Shown: positions 18,376 to 26,541 of the stretch, piece by piece
Layout of the letters: every line of letters starts with the position of its first letter
How positions within the stretch are numbered: position 1 is the first letter of the stretch
DNA from: 2-12-FULL-35-15 sp036386835
GTDB lineage: Bacteria; Bacteroidota; Bacteroidia; 2-12-FULL-35-15
Assembly (NCBI GenBank): GCA_036386835.1
Contig: DASVUX010000035.1
Coordinates: 1 to 64,000, forward strand
DNA length: 64,000 nt
Reading direction: 5' to 3'
The notes under the pieces: model-generated
The model's input: only the letters and a program-made list of their open reading frames with translations
What the model was told of the DNA's origin: nothing
Databases searched by the model: none
Made by a program: the position numbers and the translations under genes

Positions 18376-18454
18376 GTCATCCCGTGTTCCGACACGGGAT
18401 CTCATTAATGTCAGCAGTATCGAATCGAAGATTTCGCGTCGGGCACGGAATGAC
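18376..18454 (-). repeat. Palindromic intergenic repeat, family A, copy 2
   Basis: Arms GTCATCCCGTG..CGACACGGGATC and the matching CGCGTCGGGCACGGAATGAC enclose TCATTAATGTCAGCAGT. It lies between the glutathione peroxidase and bshB1 and is oriented with these minus-strand genes. Confidence 0.8.
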
Positions 18455-18483
18455 AGTCGGAATATAATTTTGCTGATCAGCAA

Positions 18484-19023
18484 TTATTTACCCAGCCAGC
18501 TAATGATCTTATCCCCCATTGGTTTATCGCTGGAATAAGCAATATCAACCAGGTTGCCTTTTTCATCGATCATGTATTTCTGAAAATTCCATTTCACAGA
18601 AGAATCCATTTTACCATTCAGTGATTTTTCAGTTAACCATTTATACACAGGATGCATATCCCCTCCCTTTACATCTATTTTTTCCATCATCTGGAAGGTT
18701 ACACCATAATTCTTTCTGCAAAACTCCTCGATCTCGGTATTGCTTCCCGGCTCCTGGCGCCCGAAGTTATTGGCAGGGAAACCTATGATCACAAGGCCTT
18801 TATCCCTGTATTCCTTATAAAGCTTTTCCAGGTCATCGTATTGCGGAGTGTAACCGCATTTGGAGGCTGTGTTCACAACCAGTACTTTTTTACCTTTCAG
18901 TTCGGAGAAGCTGAAATCCTTCCCATCAATGGTTTTTGCCTTCAGGTCGTAAAAGCTTTGCGCCTTCATGGAAATACTCATGGAAATAATTAAAGACGTA
19001 AAAATCAGAATGATCTTTTTCAT
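18484..19023 (-). CDS. Glutathione peroxidase-family protein, exported
   Basis: Thiol peroxidase of the GPx family (179 residues). A signal peptide (KKIILIFTSLIISMSISMKAQ) sends it to the periplasm. The peroxidatic Cys is in NTASKCGYTPQY; the second motif is GFPANNFGRQEPG and the Trp of the catalytic site is in VKWNFQKYM. It uses Cys, not selenocysteine, so it probably works with thioredoxin-like donors. The longer frame to 19059 adds residues read from the promoter region; MKKIILIF at 19023 is the natural start. Confidence 0.92.
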   Translation of the reverse strand: MKKIILIFTSLIISMSISMKAQSFYDLKAKTIDGKDFSFSELKGKKVLVVNTASKCGYTPQYDDLEKLYKEYRDKGLVIIGFPANNFGRQEPGSNTEIEEFCRKNYGVTFQMMEKIDVKGGDMHPVYKWLTEKSLNGKMDSSVKWNFQKYMIDEKGNLVDIAYSSDKPMGDKIISWLGK

Positions 19024-19168
19024 AGGATTATATTTTTTTATAAAGGTAAAGAATTTCAATTTCAGGCATTACAAATAATTAAAAATACACTGCAATGCAC
19101 TTGGTGGAAGTTCGGGCCGGATTTATCGGTTAAGATTCGTAAATTCGCCCCGGTCCAGAACCGGCAAT

Positions 19169-19825
19169 ATGTTAGCTTCACAGATAAAACACCTGGTAAT
19201 AAAAGAGATCAGCCTCGAAATGCGGAATAAATACGCACTTGGAGGGATTCTGCTTTATGTTGTTTCCACCGTTTTCGTCAGTTACTTATCTTTCCGGCAG
19301 GTGATCAGTGTCCCTACCTGGAATGCGCTTTTCTGGATCATTCTCCTGTTTGCTTCCATCAACGGGGTGGCCAGGAGTTTTATCGGTGAGAGCCGGGGAA
19401 GGCTTTTATACCTGTATACTTTGGTTAGCCCCCAGGCAGTTATACTTTCAAAGATCATTTATAATTCCCTTCTGCTTCTTGTTATATCCGGGCTTTGCCT
19501 GTTTGTATACTGCCTGTTTGTCGGCAACCTGGTCCAGGACATGCCCCTTTTCCTTCTCAACCTCTTTTTAGGCAGTTTCGGATTCTCATCCCTGCTGACA
19601 ATGGTTTCTGCAATAGCATCAAAAACCAGTAACAACTTTACTTTGATGGCCATTTTAAGTTTTCCTATTATGATGCCGCTGCTGATGGTACTCCTCAAAT
19701 TATCCAAAAATGCGATTGACGGACTTGAGCGCTGGGATATGAACTATCTGATGGTGCTGGTGTTTATAAATGTGATCATAATCGCACTTTCGTATCTCTT
19801 ATTTCGCTACCTTTGGCGCGACTAA
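19169..19825 (+). CDS. ccmB: CcmB-like haem ABC exporter membrane subunit
   Basis: Six-helix membrane protein (218 residues) of the CcmB family, the permease of the CcmAB(C) complex in cytochrome c maturation. Family features are the N-terminal KEISLEMRNKYALGG, FASINGVARSFIGESRGRLLYLYTLVSP and the FPIMMPLLM helix. ccmC follows after 61 bases. The partner ATPase gene ccmA is not next to it and is absent from the window; in Bacteroidota it is often elsewhere. Confidence 0.9.
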   Translation: MLASQIKHLVIKEISLEMRNKYALGGILLYVVSTVFVSYLSFRQVISVPTWNALFWIILLFASINGVARSFIGESRGRLLYLYTLVSPQAVILSKIIYNSLLLLVISGLCLFVYCLFVGNLVQDMPLFLLNLFLGSFGFSSLLTMVSAIASKTSNNFTLMAILSFPIMMPLLMVLLKLSKNAIDGLERWDMNYLMVLVFINVIIIALSYLLFRYLWRD

Positions 19826-19886
19826 CAGACAATTGTCATGAGCTTAAAATGACACCATGTTACAGCAGAAAACAGACTAGATCACA

Positions 19887-20552
19887 ATGAAAAATTACTG
19901 GTGGAAGATCCTCGCAATTATCCTCGTTTTATATACGATCGTTGCAGGTTTTTTATTTAAAGTTCCTGCTCAGCCTATTCTTCACGAAACCATACGAAAC
20001 CTTTATTTTCATGTTCCGATGTGGTTCGGGATGATGACGATCCTTTTTATATCCTTGTGGCACAGTATCAAATATCTCAGTAAATCTGATATTCAAAGCG
20101 ATATTATTGCTTCGCAGTCCGCACATACAGGCATGCTTCTCGGGTTCCTGGGAATCCTTACCGGATCGGTTTGGGCGAAATATACCTGGGGCGCCTGGTG
20201 GGTTTCGGATACCAAACTTAATGGTGCAGCAATCACCTTACTGATCTATCTCGCTTATTTTGTCTTAAGAGGATCTTTGGAAGAAGAGCAAAAGCGTGCC
20301 CGCATTTCCGCTGTTTATAACATTTTCGCTTACGTAATGCTGATCGTGTTCCTGATGATCCTGCCGAGAATGAACGATTCCCTTCACCCGGGGAACGGTG
20401 GCAACCCGGGCTTTAATAACTATGATCTTGATGCAACTATGCGCACCGTGTTTTATCCTGCTGTTCTTGGCTGGATTCTGCTTGGGGTATGGATCATGAC
20501 ACTCAGGATCCGCATTCAAAAACTTAAAAGAAAAACACTTACAAATGATTAA
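19887..20552 (+). CDS. ccmC: CcmC-like haem handling protein
   Basis: Membrane protein (221 residues) of the haem-handling family. The tryptophan-rich haem motif is WGAWWVSDTKLNG, the equivalent of the WWD domain. Conserved histidines flank it (FHVPMWFGMM, and the helix with SAHTGMLLG). It passes haem to CcmE in the periplasm. It lies between ccmB and the small ccmD-like gene and shares the cluster with ccmE and ccmF. Confidence 0.92.
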   Translation: MKNYWWKILAIILVLYTIVAGFLFKVPAQPILHETIRNLYFHVPMWFGMMTILFISLWHSIKYLSKSDIQSDIIASQSAHTGMLLGFLGILTGSVWAKYTWGAWWVSDTKLNGAAITLLIYLAYFVLRGSLEEEQKRARISAVYNIFAYVMLIVFLMILPRMNDSLHPGNGGNPGFNNYDLDATMRTVFYPAVLGWILLGVWIMTLRIRIQKLKRKTLTND

Positions 20553-20557
20553 AACCT

Positions 20558-20596
20558 CATCCCTGAATCCCCTCTCCAAAGGAAAAGGGGTAATGT
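20558..20596 (+). repeat. Short hairpin repeat of the CCTCTCCAAAGG type
   Basis: CCCCTCTCCAAAGGAAAAGGGG-type small inverted repeat between ccmC and ccmD. This kind of element is dispersed between genes in many Bacteroidota. It feeds false residues into a longer ccmD frame. Confidence 0.4.
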
Positions 20597-20820
20597 CCGT
20601 TAAAATAATGGCAGCTATTCTCCTATTCTTTGTTTCTGCGTCATCCTTCGCCCAGGAAACACCAGATAACGCCCCTGTGGAGATGGCGACAGGTTTATAC
20701 CAGTCAGGAAAAATCTATGTAGTAGTGATAGTACTTTGCATTGTAATGGCTGGAATCGCAGGGTATCTTATTATGCTGGACAGAAAAGTAAGCCGTTTGG
20801 AAAAGGAAATTGGAAAATAA
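20593..20820 (+). CDS. CcmD-like small membrane protein
   Basis: A 75-residue protein with a signal peptide (ending ASSFAQE), a single transmembrane helix (YVVVIVLCIVMAGIAGYLIML) and a basic/charged cytoplasmic tail DRKVSRLEKEIGK, as in CcmD-type proteins that help release haem-loaded CcmE. A longer frame starting at 20545 overlaps ccmC, but its first 16 residues come from a short intergenic repeat, so I start at the ATG at 20593. Confidence 0.75.
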   Translation: MSVKIMAAILLFFVSASSFAQETPDNAPVEMATGLYQSGKIYVVVIVLCIVMAGIAGYLIMLDRKVSRLEKEIGK

Positions 20821-20867
20821 AGCTTAGTGAGGAGTTGGGAGTTGGAGAACAGTTTTCGTTATGATTT

Positions 20868-20945
20868 GTCATCCCGTGCCGCGACACAGGATCTTCAAAA
20901 GAAACTGCTAATATTTATGAGATTCCGTGTCAGGCACGGGATGAC
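20868..20945 (+). repeat. Palindromic intergenic repeat, family A, copy 3
   Basis: GTCATCCCGTGCCGCGACACAGGATC and GAGATTCCGTGTCAGGCACGGGATGAC enclose AAACTGCTAATATTTAT. It lies between ccmD and ccmE and is oriented with them. Confidence 0.85.
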
Positions 20946-20953
20946 GATTAATA

Positions 20954-20990
20954 ACACAGATTAGTAAATTAGTAAAGATCATTATTCGTA
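20954..20990 (+). promoter_or_regulatory. Leader motif of ccmE shared with ccmF
   Basis: AGATTAGTAAATTAGTAAAG then ATCATTATTCGTACC just before the ccmE ATG. The same series, with few changes, stands before ccmF at 21501-21536. Its role is unknown; it may be a promoter region or a repeat end. Confidence 0.4.
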
Positions 20991-20992
20991 CC

Positions 20993-21385
20993 ATGAAGAA
21001 AATACACATACTCGGCATCATCATTATCGCAGTCGCGATTGGTGCCATCCTGACCACACTCAACAGCACAAGCACTTACGCAAATTTCGCGGAAGCTTCC
21101 CAATCACCTGACAGCGAGTTCCATGTTGTGGGAAAACTAAACAAAGCAAAAGAAACAGTTTACAATCCAAAGGCTAATGCCAATATTTTCACTTTCTATA
21201 TGATCGATAATGCAGGGGCGGAAAAGAAAGTGGTCCTTCACAAGAACAAGCCACAGGATTTCGAGCGCTCAGAACAGATCGTCCTTATCGGGCAGGTTGA
21301 GGGTGATGAATTTCATGCTTCTGATATCCTGATGAAATGCCCTTCGAAGTATAATGACGGGAAACCGCAGGAAGCAAGTAAATAG
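20993..21385 (+). CDS. ccmE: CcmE-like haem chaperone, Cys-type
   Basis: Membrane-anchored periplasmic OB-fold protein (130 residues; anchor about 5-25) that carries haem from CcmABCD to CcmF. The domain runs from EFHVVGKL to FHASDILMKCPSKY. The usual haem-binding His of the LxKHxxxY motif is replaced: the sequence has Cys116 and Tyr120 in KCPSKY, a CxxxY pattern. Such Cys-type CcmE proteins are known from Desulfovibrio and some archaea, in Ccm systems lacking CcmH and CcmG. It lies between two family-A repeats, so it may have its own mRNA ends. Confidence 0.9.
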   Translation: MKKIHILGIIIIAVAIGAILTTLNSTSTYANFAEASQSPDSEFHVVGKLNKAKETVYNPKANANIFTFYMIDNAGAEKKVVLHKNKPQDFERSEQIVLIGQVEGDEFHASDILMKCPSKYNDGKPQEASK

Positions 21386-21417
21386 TTTTAGAGCGGAGAC
21401 AGGTTAAGTTTTGATTC

Positions 21418-21491
21418 GTCATCCCCCACACGGGATCTGTCAATAGAGACTGCTAACATTTATAAGATCCCGTGTCGGGGCACGGGATGGC
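21418..21491 (+). repeat. Palindromic intergenic repeat, family A, copy 4
   Basis: The left arm is shortened (GTCATCCCCCACACGGGATC). The core is GACTGCTAACATTTATAAG and the right arm is ATCCCGTGTCGGGGCACGGGATGG. It lies between ccmE and ccmF, in the direction of transcription. Confidence 0.85.
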
Positions 21492-21500
21492 GGTACCAAA

Positions 21501-21536
21501 AGAGATTAGAAGATTAGTATAGATCGTTATTCGTTG
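21501..21536 (+). promoter_or_regulatory. Leader motif of ccmF shared with ccmE
   Basis: AGATTAGAAGATTAGTATAG then ATCGTTATTCGTTG before the ccmF ATG at 21544; a close copy of the ccmE leader at 20954-20990. Confidence 0.4.
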
Positions 21537-21543
21537 AAAAGTT

Positions 21544-23964
21544 ATGGAATACATTGGTGAGCATTTAGTGATCGGTAAAGTTGGTAATGTATTCATTATT
21601 CTCTCCTTTGTTTTTGCCTTATTGGCCAGCATCAGCTATTTTTTTGCCGCGCGTGACAATGATGAAGCACCCTCATGGAAAAAGATCGCTTCATGGGCAT
21701 TCCGGGTTCATGCATTATCAGTGATAGGAATTGTGATGACATTGTTCATCATGCTTTATAATCATTATTTTGAATATGAATACGTTTGGCATCACAGCAA
21801 TAAGGAAATGCCGATGCGTTATATCCTCTCCTGTTTCTGGGAAGGACAGGAAGGTAGTTTTCTTTTATGGAGCTTCTGGCATGTGGTACTTGGATTGATT
21901 CTGCAAAGAACCGCCAAAGAATGGGAATCACCAGTCATGTCCACTGTGTCATTAGTTCAGGCATTTCTTTCTTCGATGCTTCTCGGGATCTTCATTTTCG
22001 GTGACAGCCGCATTGGAAGCAATCCATTCACGGTTTTACTCCGTGAACACCCGGAGTATGCCAACATTCCCATTTTTTCGAATCCAAATTATCTTGATAA
22101 GCTTGACGGCCGCGGGTTGAATCCCTTACTCCAGAATTACTGGATGACCATACATCCTCCTACCCTTTTCCTCGGGTTTGCACTTACAGTTGTTCCTTTC
22201 GCCTTCGCGATAGCCGGTTTATGGAAAAGAAAATATACCGAATGGCTGAAGCCTGCATTGCCATGGACATTTTTTGCAGTCGCAGTATTAGGGATTGGCA
22301 TTCTTATGGGTGGCGCATGGGCTTATGAAGCACTAAGCTTCGGAGGTTTCTGGGCATGGGACCCGGTGGAAAATGCATCGCTCGTTCCATGGCTCACGCT
22401 TATTGGTGCAGCTCACTTAATGCTGATCAATAAGAATAAAGGACAATCTTTATTCACCGCGTTTGCCCTGGCGATTCTTTCTTTTGTCCTTATCCTGTAT
22501 TCTACTTTCCTCACGCGCAGCGGGATCTTGGGTGAAACTTCCGTTCACGCATTCACCGATCTTGGAATGTCGGGACAGCTTTTGATCTATCTTTTATTTT
22601 TTCTTGTATTGGGCATCATACTTCTCATTGTTAACTGGAAGCACATGCCGAAAACAAGGGAGGAAGAAAGTATTTACTCGCGTGAATTCTGGATGTTTGT
22701 CGGGGCGATCATCCTGCTTGTGTCTTCTTTCCAGATCATGTTCTACACTTCCATGCCCGTATGGAATAAATTATTTGACCTGCATAAAGCGCCCGCTAAG
22801 GATGTGATTGGTTTTTACAATGCATGGCAATTGCCTTTTGCTTTCCTTGTTACTATGCTGGTGGCGATCGGGCAGTTTTTTAAATATAAAAATACCGATC
22901 CGAGAGAGTTTGTTAAAAAGATCACTTTCTCACTGCTTGTATCTGTGTTCTTAACAGGATTGTTCTCTTATATCCTCGGCTACAATAACGCATTGTATAT
23001 ACTCTTAATGTTCTCCACCATTTTTGCAGCGGTTGCGAATTTTAATTATTTCACACATGCCCTCGGTGGCAAGATCAGGAAAGCGGGAGCATCTGTTGCC
23101 CACATCGGGTTTGCATTGATCCTTCTTGGAGCTCTCATTTCTACTTCAAAAAAGGACGTGATCTCACGCAACAATTCAGGCCCTGATCTTAAAAACCTTG
23201 ATAAATCCATTAAGAACAATGAAAATATATTATTAACCCAAGGCGATACGCTTCCCATGGGCAACTATTATGTCACATTTACCGGAAGACACAAAGAGGG
23301 GATCAATGTATGCTTCGATGTTGATTACCTGATCAAGGCTAACGGTGTGTATACAAAAGAATTTACCCTTTCACCGTTATTCCAGACGAACCCGCGCATG
23401 GGTAATGTTCCCGAACCGGATACGCGCCATTTTCTCACTTTCGATATTTACACACATGTAACTTACGCAACACTTGAATCTCCTATGGAGGAGAAGCAAT
23501 CCTCTAAAGACGAGTACATGGCCGCGAAGAATGTTCCCATGAAAAAAGGCGACACCATATTCTCATCGAATGCCATCATTATCTTCGATTCGCTCTCCAC
23601 AAGAATAGACCGGAGCAAGTATAACCTCAGGGATGATGATATAGCAGTGATGGCCCACATAAGTGTTCTTGACATCCGCAAAAGATACCAGGCAAATCCT
23701 GTTTATGTGATCCGTGATAATGCCATTCAGCCTGTACCTGCCAAGGTGGACGAATTAGGGCTTCAATTTATGTTCTGGAAAGTTGATCCTTCAAATGGCA
23801 GCATAGAGATCTCCGTACAGGAGAAAAAGGAGAATGCTAAAGATTTCATTGTAATGCAGGCTATGATCTTTCCATACATCAACATTTTGTGGATAGGCTG
23901 CGTGGTGATGTTCATCGGAACTTTGATGGCGATAGCTGAGCGGGTGAGGAGAAATGTTAACTAA
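21544..23964 (+). CDS. ccmF: CcmF-like cytochrome c haem lyase subunit
   Basis: Large polytopic protein (806 residues), the haem ligase core that attaches haem to apocytochrome c. The WWD haem motif is GGFWAWDPVENASLVPWL at about 270-290; conserved His regions include YNHYFEYEYVWHHS near residues 75-90 and TIHPPTLFLGFA. About 500 residues of membrane helices are followed by a periplasmic domain of about 230 residues and a last helix near the C-terminus. It is longer than proteobacterial CcmF (about 650). No CcmH or CcmG gene is nearby. Confidence 0.93.
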   Translation: MEYIGEHLVIGKVGNVFIILSFVFALLASISYFFAARDNDEAPSWKKIASWAFRVHALSVIGIVMTLFIMLYNHYFEYEYVWHHSNKEMPMRYILSCFWEGQEGSFLLWSFWHVVLGLILQRTAKEWESPVMSTVSLVQAFLSSMLLGIFIFGDSRIGSNPFTVLLREHPEYANIPIFSNPNYLDKLDGRGLNPLLQNYWMTIHPPTLFLGFALTVVPFAFAIAGLWKRKYTEWLKPALPWTFFAVAVLGIGILMGGAWAYEALSFGGFWAWDPVENASLVPWLTLIGAAHLMLINKNKGQSLFTAFALAILSFVLILYSTFLTRSGILGETSVHAFTDLGMSGQLLIYLLFFLVLGIILLIVNWKHMPKTREEESIYSREFWMFVGAIILLVSSFQIMFYTSMPVWNKLFDLHKAPAKDVIGFYNAWQLPFAFLVTMLVAIGQFFKYKNTDPREFVKKITFSLLVSVFLTGLFSYILGYNNALYILLMFSTIFAAVANFNYFTHALGGKIRKAGASVAHIGFALILLGALISTSKKDVISRNNSGPDLKNLDKSIKNNENILLTQGDTLPMGNYYVTFTGRHKEGINVCFDVDYLIKANGVYTKEFTLSPLFQTNPRMGNVPEPDTRHFLTFDIYTHVTYATLESPMEEKQSSKDEYMAAKNVPMKKGDTIFSSNAIIIFDSLSTRIDRSKYNLRDDDIAVMAHISVLDIRKRYQANPVYVIRDNAIQPVPAKVDELGLQFMFWKVDPSNGSIEISVQEKKENAKDFIVMQAMIFPYINILWIGCVVMFIGTLMAIAERVRRNVN

Positions 23965-23974
23965 AAGATCAGTT

Positions 23975-24046
23975 CACGCACTTTCTTGATTTCGCTCGAA
24001 ATGACATCGCGCGTTGCCATTCCGAGCGAAACCGAGAAAGTGTGAA
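23975..24046. repeat. Imperfect palindrome related to the 13.4-kb repeat arms
   Basis: A 34-bp arm with its inverted copy, centred on CGCGCG at 24008-24013. Both arms contain the core TTTCGCTCG(A/G)AATG, close to the TTCGCTCGAA arms of the tandem repeat at 13431-13795. It lies between ccmF and the DUF2520 gene and is noncoding; it can form a long hairpin. Confidence 0.75.
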
Positions 24047-24110
24047 AGCATTAAGCTCTTGCCTTTGGCGCCTTTCCACTTGCTTCGCTAAGGTGATAAA
24101 AAAAATTATT

Positions 24111-24875
24111 ATGAAACCTGAAACAAACATCACAATTATCGGTGCCGGGAATGTAGGAACACAGCTTGGACTTGCCTTGTTCAATGCGGGTTATAAGATC
24201 GGGCAGGTTTACAGCCAGACAAAAAGCTCCTCCTCCACTCTTGCTAAAAAGCTACAGGCTGAGTCAATCACAGATCTTAAAAAGATAAAGGCGGGTTCCT
24301 CTGTTTATATTATCGCTGTAAAGGATGATGCGATTGAATCGGTTGTAAAAAAATTAAGACTAAGCAACGAGATCGTTGTTCATACCTCCGGTAGCATTTC
24401 AATTGACATTCTGAAAAAATGCTCAAAGAACTACGGGGTATTTTATCCATTACAAACATTTACAAAAGGAAAGAACATTAACTTCAGAGAAGTACCTATA
24501 TGCATTGAAGGAAATAATAAAGTAACTTCCACTACCTTACAATACTTCGCAAAAAGTATCAGCGGCAATGTTCAGATTATTGATTCCCAACAAAGACAGA
24601 TCATTCACCTTGCTGCAGTATTTGCCTGCAATTTCAGCAATCACATGTATGCTATTGCAGAAGAGATTTTAAAAAAGAATAAACTATCACTTGATATACT
24701 AAAACCTCTTATTGCCGAAACTGCAGAGAAGATCAAAACACACGCGCCTGCTGACGTACAAACCGGGCCTGCTGTTCGGGGTGATAAGAAGGTAATGAAG
24801 GGGCATTTGAAAATATTGAAGGATAAGAAGTTGAAAAATATCTATAAAATAATCAGTACCGATATAAAAGCATAA
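24111..24875 (+). CDS. Rossmann-like/DUF2520 oxidoreductase-like protein
   Basis: A 254-residue protein with an N-terminal NAD(P)-binding fold (ITIIGAGNVG, residues 7-16) and a C-terminal DUF2520 helical domain (QRQIIHLAAVFACNFSNHMYAIA), similar in layout to pyrroline-5-carboxylate reductase. Substrate unknown. The longer frame from 24042 adds 23 residues read from the palindrome region; the ATG at 24111 stands right before MKPETNITIIGAG. It begins the DUF2520, kdsC-like, UbiA, maf series found in many Bacteroidota. Confidence 0.85.
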   Translation: MKPETNITIIGAGNVGTQLGLALFNAGYKIGQVYSQTKSSSSTLAKKLQAESITDLKKIKAGSSVYIIAVKDDAIESVVKKLRLSNEIVVHTSGSISIDILKKCSKNYGVFYPLQTFTKGKNINFREVPICIEGNNKVTSTTLQYFAKSISGNVQIIDSQQRQIIHLAAVFACNFSNHMYAIAEEILKKNKLSLDILKPLIAETAEKIKTHAPADVQTGPAVRGDKKVMKGHLKILKDKKLKNIYKIISTDIKA

Positions 24876-24882
24876 TTTTTCT

Positions 24883-25404
24883 ATGGAAAACTTTAAAACC
24901 AAACTTACCCGCGTAAAAGCTTTTCTTTTTGATGTTGATGGTGTTCTTACCGATGGCTCAGTTACCCTTATGCCTGACGGTGAGCAAGTACGGATAATGA
25001 ATATAAAGGATGGTTACGCTTTACAGCTGGCTGTTAAAAAGGGTTATAAGATCGCGATTATTTCAGGTGGCAGATCAGAAATGGTCCGCACACGCTTGAA
25101 TAAGCTGGGCATTACGGATGTATATTTAGGCATCGAGAGCAAAGTGGATACATACAAAGAATTCCTTGAGATCCATGAATTGAGCGCGGATGAGATCCTT
25201 TACATGGGTGATGACATCCCGGATTATGAGGTAATGAAACGTGTAGGCATACCAACTTGCCCGAAAGATTCTGTACAGGAGATTAAGGATATCAGCATTT
25301 ATATTTCTCACCAGGATGGCGGCAAAGGTGCAGTCCGTGATGTGATCGAACAGGTCTTAAAAGTACAGGGCAAATGGAAAGATCACGATGGGTTTATCTG
25401 GTAG
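24883..25404 (+). CDS. KdsC-like HAD phosphatase
   Basis: A 173-residue minimal HAD phosphatase of the 3-deoxy-D-manno-octulosonate 8-phosphate phosphatase type, which serves lipopolysaccharide core synthesis. Motif I is DVDGVLTDG (17-25), motif II ISGG (around 60), then a Lys region, and motif III MGDDIPDYEVMK. It has no cap domain, as in KdsC tetramers. It starts 7 bases after the DUF2520 stop, so the two are coupled. Other small phosphate esters are possible substrates. Confidence 0.9.
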   Translation: MENFKTKLTRVKAFLFDVDGVLTDGSVTLMPDGEQVRIMNIKDGYALQLAVKKGYKIAIISGGRSEMVRTRLNKLGITDVYLGIESKVDTYKEFLEIHELSADEILYMGDDIPDYEVMKRVGIPTCPKDSVQEIKDISIYISHQDGGKGAVRDVIEQVLKVQGKWKDHDGFIW

Positions 25405-25433
25405 TGATTGCGCGGAGAATTTCAATTCTATCT

Positions 25434-25508
25434 GTCATCCCGTGCCTGACACGTATCTGTTATCAGAACCTGCTAACATTTATGAGATCCCGTGAAGCAC
25501 GGGCTGAC
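25434..25508 (+). repeat. Palindromic intergenic repeat, family A, copy 5
   Basis: GTCATCCCGTGCCTGACACGTATC, core CCTGCTAACATTTATGAG, then ATCCCGTGAAGCACGGGCTGAC. It lies between kdsC and the UbiA gene and is oriented with them. Confidence 0.85.
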
Positions 25509-25550
25509 AATTTAAAACGGCATTTTTACATTAACACCAGTTATCAAACC

Positions 25551-25620
25551 CAGATTCGTAAATTGTTTTTCTTATTCGTATCCGTCCAACACAGATTCGT
25601 ATATTCGTAAAAATTCGTAA
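25551..25620 (+). repeat. Short ATTCGTA-rich repeat before the UbiA gene
   Basis: CAGATTCGTAAATTG, then ACACAGATTCGTATATTCGTAAAAATTCGTAA. Related strings occur at 16448-16465, 19133-19147, 20954-20990 and 40083-40101. The TAAATTCG core is close to the -7 consensus TAnnTTTG. Confidence 0.45.
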
Positions 25621-25633
25621 TTCCCAAATATCG

Positions 25634-26533
25634 TTGTTAGCATTTTTAAAACTGATCCGCATTCAAAACCTTCTCATTATTGCTTTCACGCAGTATATGA
25701 TAAGATACTGCGTCATACTCCCTGTGATGGGGCGGGATTCAGCACTCGAAGATTTTCACTTCTTTCTCCTCTCCCTCTCCACTGTAATGATAGCAGCTGC
25801 GGGTTATGTGATCAATGATTATTTTGATGTCCGGATCGACAAGGTAAATAAGCCCGAACGCATGGTAATTGACAAAGGGGTAAAAAGGCGTGTCGCCATC
25901 GGTGCCCACACCGTGATCAATTTTCTTGCAATTGCAATTGCATTGTATCTTTCCTGGTACATGCGCGACTGGAAATTGGTAGTGATCTATATCACTGCCG
26001 CAACAGGCTTATGGCTTTATTCTACCACATTTAAAAGAAAATTCCTGTCAGGAAATCTTGTGATCGCACTTTTCACCGCTATTGTTCCCTTTATTGCAGC
26101 TTATCACGAGCTGACAAGGCAATATTCTCCTAAACCGGTGATCCTGCCGGTAATCGCAGCGCTTTCGTTCTTTGCCTTCATCACCACCCTGCTCAGGGAA
26201 ATCATAAAGGATATTGAGGATCTTGAAGGTGACGAAGCCTATGGCTGCAAAACGATGCCGATAGTGCTCGGGATTCCCGCAACAAAAAATATCGTAATTC
26301 TCCTTTCTCTCATTACGATCTGCTGTCTTGGATATATTCAGTTCCTGATGTTCCTTGACCAGGAGATTGTTCTTGTAATATATTTTTTATTCGCTCTGCA
26401 ATTACCTTTGCTGTTTCTGACCTGGAAAGTAAAGACTGCCAAATCCAAGGCTGAGTTCCGGCTCGCGGGTAACACTGCCAAATTCATCATGCTGATGGGC
26501 GTTTGTTACCTCTTCCTTTACCTTTTAAATTAG
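25634..26533 (+). CDS. UbiA-family prenyltransferase (GGGP synthase-like)
   Basis: Polytopic membrane prenyltransferase (299 residues) of the group called geranylgeranylglycerol-phosphate geranylgeranyltransferase. The two Asp-rich motifs are NDYFDVRIDKVNKPER (61-76) and DIEDLEGDEAYGCKTMPI, which bind the Mg-diphosphate of the prenyl donor. About eight helices are visible. The start is TTG at 25634; the next ATG would cut the first helix. In Bacteroidota it occurs in this same order between kdsC-like and maf genes. The product may be an unusual prenyl lipid or quinone; the sequence does not decide. Confidence 0.85.
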   Translation: MLAFLKLIRIQNLLIIAFTQYMIRYCVILPVMGRDSALEDFHFFLLSLSTVMIAAAGYVINDYFDVRIDKVNKPERMVIDKGVKRRVAIGAHTVINFLAIAIALYLSWYMRDWKLVVIYITAATGLWLYSTTFKRKFLSGNLVIALFTAIVPFIAAYHELTRQYSPKPVILPVIAALSFFAFITTLLREIIKDIEDLEGDEAYGCKTMPIVLGIPATKNIVILLSLITICCLGYIQFLMFLDQEIVLVIYFLFALQLPLLFLTWKVKTAKSKAEFRLAGNTAKFIMLMGVCYLFLYLLN

Positions 26534-26541
26534 AATTTTTC

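Noticed and set aside
18360..18395. 12-residue N-terminal extension of bshB1
   Set aside because: It is read from the arm of repeat family A and does not match the family start.
25374..25610. 78-residue frame after kdsC
   Set aside because: It consists of family-A repeat and ATTCGTA repeat sequence.
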